Source: Streptomyces sp. S.PNR 29
Lineage (GTDB): Bacteria > Actinomycetota > Actinomycetes > Streptomycetales > Streptomycetaceae
Assembly (NCBI RefSeq): GCF_030386795.1
Contig: NZ_JANUQM010000003.1
Location: forward strand, 496,001 to 560,000
DNA: 64,000 nucleotides
Reading direction: 5' to 3'
Shown: positions 26,193 to 34,925 of the stretch, piece after piece
How positions within the stretch are numbered: the first letter of the stretch is position 1
How the letters are laid out: each line of letters begins with the position of its first letter
Translations under genes and position numbers: made by a program
The notes under the pieces: model-generated
Seen by the model: the letters and a program-made list of their open reading frames with translations, nothing else
What the model was told of the DNA's origin: nothing
Databases searched by the model: none

Positions 26193-26318
26193 GCCCATTC
26201 CCCCCTCACAGGCCGTCCGCACCGTGCCGCGGATGGCGGTCCTGCCATGGTAGGCAGATCGCGCAGAGCCTGCGGAAGCCTGTGGATAACCCTCTGACCA
26301 GCGCCTTTACCGGCATTG

Positions 26319-27863
26319 TCAGGAGCAGACGGTCCCGGCGGCCGGCACCTTGCCGTCCAGCAGATAGCCGTTCACCGCGTCCAGCACGCACTTGTTCTTG
26401 CTGTCGTACGCACCATGCCCCTGACCCTTGTACGTCAGCTCGACACCGACGCCCTTGCCCAGGGACTCGGCCATCTTCCGCGCGCCCTCGTACGGCGTGG
26501 CCGGGTCTCCGGTGTTGCCGACCACCAGGATCGGTGGCGCGCCGGGAGCGCTGACGTCGGGGTGATCGGCGGCGCCCGCCACGGGCCAGTCGGTGCAGGT
26601 CAGCATCGACCACGCGAAGGAGTCGCCGAACAGCGCCGACGCGGCCTTGAACTCGGGCAGCTTCCGCTCCACGTACGCCGTGTCGTACCGGGGCCGGTTG
26701 TCGGCGCAGTTGATGGAGACGTTGGCCGCGGCGATGTTGCTGTACTCGCCGTTCTCGCTGCGCCCGTTCAGCGAGTCGGACAGCACCATGAGGATGCTGC
26801 CGTCGCCGTCGTACGCCTGTTGAAGGCCTTCGACGAGGTACTCCCAGAGGTCCTGGGAGTACAGCGCCTGCGCGATGCCGTTGGCCGCGACGGTCTGGGT
26901 CACCTCGCGGGGGAAGACACCGGGGATGGGCTTGCTGTCGAGGTCCCGCAGCAGCTTGGCGATGCGGTTCTTGACGTCCTCGGCGCTGTCGCCGATGGGG
27001 CAGTTCCCTGCCTTCCCCGCGCAGTCCTCGGCGAAGTTGTCGAGCGCCCGCTGAAAGCCCTTGGCCTGCCCGAGCGCTCCCTGTTCGGCGGTCCGGGTCG
27101 GATCGACCACCGCGTCGAAGACGGCGCGCCCCACCCGCTCGGGGAACAGGTGCGCGTAGACGCCGCCGAGTTCGGTGCCGTAGGAGAAGCCGAAGTAGTA
27201 CAGCTTGCTGTCGCCGAGGACCTGCCGCATCAAGTCCACGTCCCGCGCCGCGTCGGTCGTGCGGACATGCGGCAGCATCCGCTCGGAGCGCTCTTCGCAG
27301 GCCTCGTTGAACTCCTTGGTGCTGTCCAGCAGTTCCGTGCGCTCGGCGGCGTTGTCGGGCGTCGCGTCCTGCTGGAAGTAGGCGTCGAGCTGCTGGTCGT
27401 TCTCGCACAGCACCGGCGCGCTGCGGCCGACCCCGCGCGGGTCGAAGCTCACCAGGTCGTAGCGGGTGCGCAGCTTCCCGTAGTCCGCGCCGAAGGAGGG
27501 CAGCGTGGTGACGCCGGAGACGCCGGGGCCACCGAAGTTGAAGACGAGCGAGCCGATGCGCCTGCTCTCGCCGCCGGTCGACTTCACCCGGATCAGCTGA
27601 AGGTCGATCGTGTCACCCTTGGGGTCGTCCCAGTCGAGGGGTGCCTTCATCGTGGCGCACTGCCACTCGCCGCCTCTCGGCAGGGGCGACGGCGAGCCGC
27701 CGCCGCCCTGCGCCTGGGAGGGGGCCGGGCAGTCCTGCCAGCTCAGCTCCTGCTCCGCCAGGTTCTCGTCGCCGGGGTCGTCACCGCAGCTCGCCAGCAG
27801 GGAGGCCAGCAGCACGGCGACGGCGGTCAGGACAGCGGCGCGCAGCCGTATCGGATTCGGCAT
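26319..27863 (-). CDS. Secreted tripeptidyl aminopeptidase-like lipoprotein, copy 2
   Basis: 514 residues from the ATG at 27863 (MPNPIRLRAAVLTAV). The lipobox LLASC puts the anchored Cys at 26, followed by a Gly/Ser/Pro spacer. Same domain as its neighbour: FNFGGPGVSG, FDPRGVGRS, FGFSYGTELGG, GNTGDPATPYEGA, GQGHGAYDS. It shares many blocks with copy 1, including LDAVNGYLLDG near the end, so the pair arose by duplication. A longer start at 27929 would put a non-signal stretch before the lipobox. Probable role: extracellular peptide supply, perhaps for the peptide importer 9 kb away. Confidence 0.9.
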   Translation of the reverse strand: MPNPIRLRAAVLTAVAVLLASLLASCGDDPGDENLAEQELSWQDCPAPSQAQGGGGSPSPLPRGGEWQCATMKAPLDWDDPKGDTIDLQLIRVKSTGGESRRIGSLVFNFGGPGVSGVTTLPSFGADYGKLRTRYDLVSFDPRGVGRSAPVLCENDQQLDAYFQQDATPDNAAERTELLDSTKEFNEACEERSERMLPHVRTTDAARDVDLMRQVLGDSKLYYFGFSYGTELGGVYAHLFPERVGRAVFDAVVDPTRTAEQGALGQAKGFQRALDNFAEDCAGKAGNCPIGDSAEDVKNRIAKLLRDLDSKPIPGVFPREVTQTVAANGIAQALYSQDLWEYLVEGLQQAYDGDGSILMVLSDSLNGRSENGEYSNIAAANVSINCADNRPRYDTAYVERKLPEFKAASALFGDSFAWSMLTCTDWPVAGAADHPDVSAPGAPPILVVGNTGDPATPYEGARKMAESLGKGVGVELTYKGQGHGAYDSKNKCVLDAVNGYLLDGKVPAAGTVCS

Positions 27864-27963
27864 GCTCCCATCGTGCGGCCGTCCGTGGCCGGACGCTCGG
27901 GACGTGGGGCGTACGAGGTACCCGCGCACCAGGGGTACCGGTGCGTCGCAGCACCTCCTCGTC

Positions 27964-30702
27964 TCAGAGTGCTTCCTTGCGCGTCAGGTGGTTGAAGGCC
28001 AGCCATCCCGGCAGCACCGGCAGCCACAACGTCAGGAGCCGGAACAGCAGTACCGCGGGTGCCGCGACCTCCTTGGGGAGCCCGACCGCGATCAGACCGA
28101 CGGTCAGGGTCGCCTCCACCGCGCCCACGCCGCCCGGCGTCGGCGCCGCGGATCCCAGCGCGTTGCCCGCGAGGAAGACGACGGCGACGCTGGCGATGCT
28201 GATCGAGGCCGACTCGTCGCCGAACGCCCGGATCGAGGCGTCCAGGCACATCACGAAGCAGGCGGTCAGCAGCAGCATGCCGCCGATGCCGGTGACCAGC
28301 TTCTGCGGCCTCTGCAGCACATCGAGCATGCGCGGCACGACACCCGCGAAAAGCGACCGCACGCGCGTGACGACGAATTTCCGCAGGAACGGCACCGAGG
28401 TCACCACGAGCACGAGCACCGCCACGGTCAGCAGACCCGCGATGACCGTGCGGGACGGCGACAGCGACGGCGTCTTCTCCGTGCCGGTCAGGTAGCCGAA
28501 GGACAGCAGCATCAGGATGTGGCAGCCGAGCCCGAACAGCTGCGACGCGCCGACGCTTGCCACCGCGAGCCCCGGCCGTACTCCCGCGCGCTGCAGGAAG
28601 CGCGTGTTCAGGGCGACGCCGCCGACCGCCGCCGGGGCGACGATCTTCACGAACGACCCGGCGACCTGTGCCGCCACGGTCCGCAGGAACGGCACCCGCT
28701 CGGGCACGAATCCCAGCAGGGCCATGGCCGCCGCGAAGTAGCTCCCCGCCGAGAACAGCACGGCCGCGGCGACCCATCCCCACTCGGCGTTGGCGATGAG
28801 CGGCCCGAACTCGATGTGCGTGAGCTGCGTCAGCAGGAAGTAGGCGCCGATGGCACCGGCGATGAAGCTGATCAGTGTGCGCGGCCGCACCCGCTCCAGC
28901 CGGGCAGGCTCCACCGGTGCCTGGGGCCTGATCCGCAGCACCTCGTACCGGATCTGCGTGAGCAGGTCCTCCTCGCGCGCCTCCTCCAGGGCCTCGTCGA
29001 TGGCCCGTTTCTCCGCCCGCTGTTCCGCGCGTACGGCCTTCTTGTCGGGCTTCTCCAGTACGGGCGCGGCGTCCTCCCCGGCCGCTTCCAGGCGGGCCTG
29101 CTTGGCCTGCCGGGACGCTTCCAGGACCGCCTCGCGCTCGCGCTCCGCCCGCTCCCGGGCCAGCTTGCGCAGGGTCGCGCGCGTGGAACGGCTGAGCGCG
29201 ATGGGCTGCAGCATCGGCAGACAGTCCGCCACCGCGTCGGGGCCGAGCACGCCGACCGCCGACTCCACCGCCCGCTCGGCGCCCACCCGCAGCCCCAGCG
29301 TCACCAGCAGCTGGGAGATGTCCATGCGCAGCAGCAGGTCGCCCGCCGCGATCTCGCCGACCCGCAGGTCGGTGAGGATCACCGTGCCGGAACGATCCAC
29401 CAGGATCGCGTCACCCACCAGCCTGCGGTGCGCGATGCGCCGGGACTGCAGGGCCCGTACCTGGTCCCAGGTGTCGCGCAGCAGCTCGTCGGTGATCTCC
29501 TCGTCCGGCAGCGAGTCGAGGGTGCGCCCGCCGGTGTGCTCGTAGACCAGTATCACCGCGTCGGGCCCCAGCTCGGAGGTGGCGATCAGCTTGGGCGCGT
29601 TGGCGCCGGCCGCGATGGCCGCGTACGCGAGGAGGGCCTCCTGCTCCAGGGCCTGCCGCAGCGACTGGAGGCTGCTGCGGGTGGCGAAGCCGCGCAGCGT
29701 CAGCTGACGCCACGCGCGGTAGAAGAAGCCCTGGGCCTGCTGCTCACGGTCGACCACCGTCACGTCCAGCGGCGGACCGTCCTCCAGGGTGACGAAGTAG
29801 CGTCGGCCGCGGTCGCCGGTCTCCGGCGTTTCCGCCTGCTCCTCGCGGGACGCCGTCACCGGGTGGAACCCGACGGTGCGCAGGCCCGCCATCAGGGTCC
29901 GTCCGGTGGGACGGACGTTGGGCGAGCCGACCGCGTACAGGGTGCCGTAGGCCACGGTCCAGCCGATCAGCACCGTGAGGATGATCGAGAAGGGTGTCGT
30001 GTAGCCGGTGACCAGCATCGAGAAGGCGTCGAGAAGCAGCACGATCCACAGCACCGCTCGCCACCGCGGCCTGCGCGACATGCCGACGGCCGTCATGTAC
30101 GCGATGACGGGCGCCAAATACCCGTGCACGGGATCGGTGAGGGCGTGGATGTCACCCGGCGACGGCTGGGTGAGCGCCTCCTGGATCGAGTCGGGGGCGG
30201 CTTTGGCGACCCACAGGTCGGTGGCGAGGGTCACACCGTGCGCGAGGACCGCCGCCAGTACGCCGTCGGCGATCCGCAGCCCGTCCCGCTTGATCAAACG
30301 CTCGATCGCGAACGCCACGGGCACCAGCAGGATCGCGATGCTGGAGGCCAGGCCCGCGATCTTGATCAGCAGATCGGGTGCCTGACCGGTGCCCTTGTTG
30401 ATGTCCTGTTCGAGGCCCGAGGTGGTGCCGTGGGCGAAGGCGGCGATCCCGATCAGCACGGCCACGGCGAGCACGCCCACCAGGAGCCGCATCAGGTCGG
30501 ACGGACGGTGCACGCGCGCGGGGAGCAGCGGTTCGTCGCCCTCCACCTCGTCGATGTGCGCCTCGTCCACGGGCTCGGCCCTCCGCCGGCCGGTGTCCTT
30601 CTTGTCGCTCTTGTCGCTCTTGTCGCTGTTCGCGGTGCCCGGGCGCGACGAAGCGGCAGAGGAACTCTCCGCGTTCTCGGGTTGCACACCCTGCTGCTTC
30701 AT
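27964..30702 (-). CDS. Large membrane protein: kinase-like domain plus LPG-synthase/flippase-like domain
   Basis: 912 residues from the ATG at 30702 (AAGAAGAG upstream; GTG at 30726 is an alternative). Order: hydrophilic Ser/Asp/Lys head with SDKSDKSDKKD; several membrane helices (about 65-290); a kinase-like domain (about 330-530) containing ILVYEHTGGRTLDSL and IAHRRLVGDAILVD...VILTDLRVGE in place of HRD...DFG; a charged coiled coil (about 545-615); then a C-terminal multi-helix flippase-like domain of the MprF/LPG-synthase-TM family (about 640-912). The kinase motifs are altered, so it may be regulatory. It probably acts on lipids or envelope; the substrate is unknown. Confidence 0.85.
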   Translation of the reverse strand: MKQQGVQPENAESSSAASSRPGTANSDKSDKSDKKDTGRRRAEPVDEAHIDEVEGDEPLLPARVHRPSDLMRLLVGVLAVAVLIGIAAFAHGTTSGLEQDINKGTGQAPDLLIKIAGLASSIAILLVPVAFAIERLIKRDGLRIADGVLAAVLAHGVTLATDLWVAKAAPDSIQEALTQPSPGDIHALTDPVHGYLAPVIAYMTAVGMSRRPRWRAVLWIVLLLDAFSMLVTGYTTPFSIILTVLIGWTVAYGTLYAVGSPNVRPTGRTLMAGLRTVGFHPVTASREEQAETPETGDRGRRYFVTLEDGPPLDVTVVDREQQAQGFFYRAWRQLTLRGFATRSSLQSLRQALEQEALLAYAAIAAGANAPKLIATSELGPDAVILVYEHTGGRTLDSLPDEEITDELLRDTWDQVRALQSRRIAHRRLVGDAILVDRSGTVILTDLRVGEIAAGDLLLRMDISQLLVTLGLRVGAERAVESAVGVLGPDAVADCLPMLQPIALSRSTRATLRKLARERAEREREAVLEASRQAKQARLEAAGEDAAPVLEKPDKKAVRAEQRAEKRAIDEALEEAREEDLLTQIRYEVLRIRPQAPVEPARLERVRPRTLISFIAGAIGAYFLLTQLTHIEFGPLIANAEWGWVAAAVLFSAGSYFAAAMALLGFVPERVPFLRTVAAQVAGSFVKIVAPAAVGGVALNTRFLQRAGVRPGLAVASVGASQLFGLGCHILMLLSFGYLTGTEKTPSLSPSRTVIAGLLTVAVLVLVVTSVPFLRKFVVTRVRSLFAGVVPRMLDVLQRPQKLVTGIGGMLLLTACFVMCLDASIRAFGDESASISIASVAVVFLAGNALGSAAPTPGGVGAVEATLTVGLIAVGLPKEVAAPAVLLFRLLTLWLPVLPGWLAFNHLTRKEAL

Positions 30703-30888
30703 CGTCTCTTCTTGGTCTCGTATCACCGGTCACCGCCCGCACGATGGTGGCATGCCGCACCGACACACGGGGGCATCAGGGTGCACATGCGGGGGCGCAC
30801 AGTCTGCCCGAAGCCCCGCTCCCGGGCGAGAAATGCGCGCGGCCGCGAGCGTGTGGCGCTGTCGGTGGGGTACGGCAGGATGGGGCGG

Positions 30889-31275
30889 ATGAGCCAGGAG
30901 AACCTTCCGGATGACGCTCACCCGGAGTACGCGGACGCGCTGCCGGAGTACGCCGAGCGGGTCCTTGAGGTCACCGAACTGATTCCGCCGGGGCGCGTCA
31001 TGACGTACGGGGACGTCGCAGAGTGGCTGGGCGAGGGCGGCCCCCGTCAGGTGGGCCGCGTGATGGCCCTCTATGGAGGAGCCGTTCCGTGGTGGCGGGT
31101 CGTCCGCGCGGACGGAGCGCTGCTTCCCGGCCATGAGCTGGCCGCGCTCGGCCACTACCGGGCGGAGAGCACACCCCTGAAGGAGGCGAGCAGGGCCGCC
31201 GAGGGCCACCTGCCGCGCCTCGACATGAAGCGGGCGCGGTGGGACGGCGGCGAACGTGCGGAGGGTCACACCTGA
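30889..31275 (+). CDS. Alkyltransferase-like protein (ATL, MGMT fold without the active cysteine)
   Basis: 128 residues from the ATG at 30889 (an ATG at 30880 is in frame). MGMT DNA-binding features are clear: VLEVTELIPPGRVMTYGDVAEWLG and RQVGRVMALYGGAVPWWRVVRADG. The alkyl-accepting PCHRV motif is PWWRV, so the Cys is Trp; that defines alkyltransferase-like proteins, which bind O6-alkylguanine and flag it for nucleotide excision repair. It lies directly upstream of adnA and adnB and within a stretch of repair genes. No membrane or signal segments. Confidence 0.88.
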   Translation: MSQENLPDDAHPEYADALPEYAERVLEVTELIPPGRVMTYGDVAEWLGEGGPRQVGRVMALYGGAVPWWRVVRADGALLPGHELAALGHYRAESTPLKEASRAAEGHLPRLDMKRARWDGGERAEGHT

Positions 31276-31532
31276 CAGCTTCCGCCATCGGACGGGCCGC
31301 GGTGTGACCGGTGATCCCTTCGGGGGAATGCGGGCACATGCGTGGCATGACGTACGTTCGTGAGATGAGGGACTCGCGTGACATGAGTTACCGATGGGAA
31401 GAAGCGGAAGCCCTGCTTCCGTCCTGTCCGTCGGCGTAGCGTCGGCTGCGCGCGTCCCCCTCACCCCGCGGCCACCGCCCTCCCCGCGTGGCGGAGCCCC
31501 CATCAGCACACCCACCAGGACCGGCGAACCAC

Positions 31533-34500
31533 GTGAGCTCCTCTTCCTCCCTCAGGCACCCGTCGCACCCCCAGGTGCGGCGGGGGGCCCGTGGCGCTTA
31601 CCGACTGGTGCGTACCCCGCCGGCACAGGTGGACCCTCCTCTTCTGGACGCCGCGCAGCGTGCCGTGGTTGACCACCGGACGGGTCCGCTGCTCGTCCTC
31701 GCGGGTCCGGGTACCGGAAAGACCACCACGCTGGTCGAGTCCGTGGCGGCGCGGATCGCCCGGGGCGGGGACCCGGAGCGGATCCTGGTACTGACCTTCA
31801 GCCGCAAGGCCGCCGTCGAGTTGCGCGACCGCATGGCACTGCGCATAGGGGCGGCGCGCGCCCCCCAGGCGACCACCTTCCACTCGTTCAGCTACGCGCT
31901 GGTCCGCGCCCACCAGGACAGCGACCTGTTCGTGGAGCCGCTGCGGCTGCTGTCCGGCCCCGAACAGGACGTCACCGTCCGGGAGCTGCTCGCGGGCCAG
32001 GTGGACCTGGAGCGGCTCGGCCTCGCGCATGTGCGCTGGCCCGACGAACTGCGTGCCTGCCTGACCACTCGCGGTTTCGCCGACGAGGTCCGCGCGGTCC
32101 TCGCCCGCAGCCGCGAACTGGGCCTGGGCCCCGACGCCCTGGAGGCCTTCGCCCGGCGCATCGGCCGCCCCGACTGGCGCGCCGCGGCCACCTTCCTCGC
32201 CGAGTACCTCGACGTGCTCGACCTCCAGGGTGTGCTCGACTACGCCGAACTGGTCCACCGCGCGGTACTCCTCGCCCGCCGCCACCAGGCCGCCGGGCGG
32301 CTCGCCGCGCGGTACGACGCCGTGTACGTGGACGAGTACCAGGACACCGACCCGGCGCAGGTACGGCTGCTGCGCGCCCTGGCCGGCGACGGCCGCACCC
32401 TCGTCGCCTTCGGCGACCCCGACCAGTCGATCTACGCGTTCCGGGGCGCGGACGTGAACGGCATCCTGGACTTCCCGTACGCCTTCCCGCGCGCGGAGGG
32501 CCGCCCGGCGCCCGTCGAGGTGCTGCGCACCTCCCGTCGCTCCGGCGCCGCCCTGCTGGCCGCCACCCGGCTGCTGACCCAGCGCATGCCGCTGCCCCGC
32601 CTCCCCGCCGACAAGGCACGCGCCCACCGGGAACTCACCCCGGTACGGGACGGAGGCAGCGTCGAGGTGTACACGTACCCGACGCCCGGAACCGAGCTGG
32701 ACAACATCGCCGACATCCTCCGCAGGGCACACCTGGAGGACGGCGTCCCCTGGGGCGAGATGGCCGTCCTGGTGCGCGCCGGATCCCGCAGCATCCCGAC
32801 GGTCCGCCGCGCCCTCACGTCGGCGGGCGTGCCCCTGGACGTCGACGGCGACGACCTGCCCCTGCGTCACGAGCCAGCGGTGGCGCCACTGCTGACGGCG
32901 CTGCGAGCGGTGGCGACGGCGGAAGCGGTCCCCGGCGAGGAGAACACCTGCTGGCTCGACACCGAAACCGCCCTCACCCTGCTCGCCTCCCCCCTCGCGG
33001 GCATGGACGCCGCCGACCTGCGCCGCCTCGGCCGCGCCCTGCGCGACGAGGAGCGGGCGGCGGGCAACCCCCTGCCGGCGCCCTCGGACGAGTTGCTGGC
33101 GCGGGCGCTCGCCGAGCCGGAGCGCCTGGCCGTGCACGACCCCACGTACGCGCGTGGCGCCCAGCGCCTCGGCGCGTTGCTCCGCAAGGCCCGGGAACGC
33201 CTCGCGGGCGGCGGTACGGCCGAGGAGGCGCTGTGGGACCTCTGGGACGGCACCCCCTGGCCCGCACGGCTGGAGCGGGCAGCCCGGCGCGGCGGCGCTG
33301 CCGGGCGCAACGCCGACCGCGATCTGGACGCCGTCTGCGCGCTGTTCGCGACCGCGGCCCGCGCGGAGGAGCGCACGGGCGGCCGGGGCGCCCTGAACTT
33401 CCTGGAACAGATCGAGGCCGAGGACATCGCCGCCGACACCCTCACACGGCGTGCCGTCCGCCCCGACGCCGTGCGCCTGATGACCGCGCACCGCTCCAAG
33501 GGCCTGCAGTGGCGCCTGGTGGTCGTCGCGGGCGTCCAGGAGGGCCTGTGGCCGGACCTGCGCCGCCGCGGCTCCCTCCTGGAGGCCGACCGCATCGGCC
33601 GCGACGGACTCGCCGAACCCCTCACCCCCGGGGCCCTGCTCGCGGAGGAGCGCCGCCTGTTCTACGTGGCCGCCACGCGCGCGCGTGAACGCCTGGTCGT
33701 GACGGCGGTGAAGGCTCCCGCGGACGACGGCGACCAGCCGTCCCGCTTCCTGACCGAACTCGGGGTCGAACCCCGGGACGTCACCGGCCGCCCCCGCCGC
33801 CCGCTGAACGTCGCCGCCCTCGTCGCCGAACTGCGCGCGACGACCGTCGACCCGCGTGTCTCCGACGCCCTGAGGGAGGCCGCCGCCCGCCGGCTGGCCA
33901 GACTCGCCGCACTCGCCGACGAGGACGGCCGCCCGCTGGTGCCCTCCGCACACCCCTACCGCTGGTGGGGCATGTTCGAGCCGACCGAGAGCAAGGTGCC
34001 CCTGCGCAACCGCGACCAGCCCGTCGTGCTCTCCGGCAGCGCCCTCGACCAGCTCGCCAACACCTGCGCCCTGCAGTGGTTCCTGGGCCGCGAGGTGAAG
34101 GCCGACGCACCCGCCACCGCCGCCCAGGGCTTCGGCAACGTGGTGCACGCCCTCGCCGACGAGGTCGCCTCCGGACACACACCGGCCGACCTCGCCGTTC
34201 TCATGGAGCGCCTCGACTCCGTGTGGAACGCCCTCGCCTTCGACGCGCCGTGGAAGTCGCAGCAGGAGAAGGACAACGCACGCGTGGCGCTCGAACGCTT
34301 CCTGCAGTGGCACGTCATGGACCGCGCGGGCCGCACGCCGGTCGCCAGTGAGCACGACTTCGACGTGACCCTGGAGGCGGGCGACTACGAGGTGCGCATC
34401 CGCGGCCAGATGGACCGCGTGGAGGCCGACGGGGAGGGCCGCGCCTACGTCGTCGACTTCAAGACCGGCAAACAGGCGCCCAGCACCAAGGAGGTGGCCC

Positions 34501-34823
34501 GCCACCCCCAGCTCGCCGTCTACCAGCTCGCCGTCCGTGAGGGCGCCGTCGACGAGGCCTTCGACGGGGTGCGCCCCGAGCCGGGTGGTGCCGAGCTCGT
34601 CCAGCTGCGCCAGGGCGCGGCCAAACGGGACGGCGGCGAGACGCTGCCCAAGGTGCAGGCCCAGGAGCCCCTGGAGGGGGAGTGGGTCGGCGAGTTGCTG
34701 GCCACGGCCGCCGGCAAGGTCCTCGACGAGCGGTTCACGCCGACCGCGGGCCAGCACTGCACGCACTGTGCGTTCCGGGCGTCGTGCAGCGCGCGGCCCG
34801 AGGGGCGGCACGTGGTCGAGTAA
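31533..34823 (+). CDS. adnA: AdnA-like helicase-nuclease subunit (UvrD motor plus RecB-type nuclease)
   Basis: About 1096 residues from the GTG at 31533 (an in-frame start at 31488 is possible). Motor: GPGTGKTTT (Walker A), VDEYQDTDPAQ (II), FGDPDQSIYAFRGAD (III), TAHRSKGLQW (V), LFYVAATRARERL (VI). The C-terminal RecB-family nuclease has VDFKTGK and QLAVYQLA and an iron-sulfur cysteine set (NTCALQW plus HCTHCAFRASC). With the next gene it would form the actinobacterial AdnAB complex, which resects double-strand breaks like RecBCD/AddAB. Assignment of A and B follows the mycobacterial gene order as I remember it. Confidence 0.88.
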   Translation: MSSSSSLRHPSHPQVRRGARGAYRLVRTPPAQVDPPLLDAAQRAVVDHRTGPLLVLAGPGTGKTTTLVESVAARIARGGDPERILVLTFSRKAAVELRDRMALRIGAARAPQATTFHSFSYALVRAHQDSDLFVEPLRLLSGPEQDVTVRELLAGQVDLERLGLAHVRWPDELRACLTTRGFADEVRAVLARSRELGLGPDALEAFARRIGRPDWRAAATFLAEYLDVLDLQGVLDYAELVHRAVLLARRHQAAGRLAARYDAVYVDEYQDTDPAQVRLLRALAGDGRTLVAFGDPDQSIYAFRGADVNGILDFPYAFPRAEGRPAPVEVLRTSRRSGAALLAATRLLTQRMPLPRLPADKARAHRELTPVRDGGSVEVYTYPTPGTELDNIADILRRAHLEDGVPWGEMAVLVRAGSRSIPTVRRALTSAGVPLDVDGDDLPLRHEPAVAPLLTALRAVATAEAVPGEENTCWLDTETALTLLASPLAGMDAADLRRLGRALRDEERAAGNPLPAPSDELLARALAEPERLAVHDPTYARGAQRLGALLRKARERLAGGGTAEEALWDLWDGTPWPARLERAARRGGAAGRNADRDLDAVCALFATAARAEERTGGRGALNFLEQIEAEDIAADTLTRRAVRPDAVRLMTAHRSKGLQWRLVVVAGVQEGLWPDLRRRGSLLEADRIGRDGLAEPLTPGALLAEERRLFYVAATRARERLVVTAVKAPADDGDQPSRFLTELGVEPRDVTGRPRRPLNVAALVAELRATTVDPRVSDALREAAARRLARLAALADEDGRPLVPSAHPYRWWGMFEPTESKVPLRNRDQPVVLSGSALDQLANTCALQWFLGREVKADAPATAAQGFGNVVHALADEVASGHTPADLAVLMERLDSVWNALAFDAPWKSQQEKDNARVALERFLQWHVMDRAGRTPVASEHDFDVTLEAGDYEVRIRGQMDRVEADGEGRAYVVDFKTGKQAPSTKEVARHPQLAVYQLAVREGAVDEAFDGVRPEPGGAELVQLRQGAAKRDGGETLPKVQAQEPLEGEWVGELLATAAGKVLDERFTPTAGQHCTHCAFRASCSARPEGRHVVE

Positions 34824-34925
34824 ACGTGAGTGATCTCATGAACCACACGTGCTGACCTGCACTTCTTCCGGATCGTAGGGGGATCACCGCACCCACTGTC
34901 GGTGCCCGCCGCTAGCCTCTCTGAG

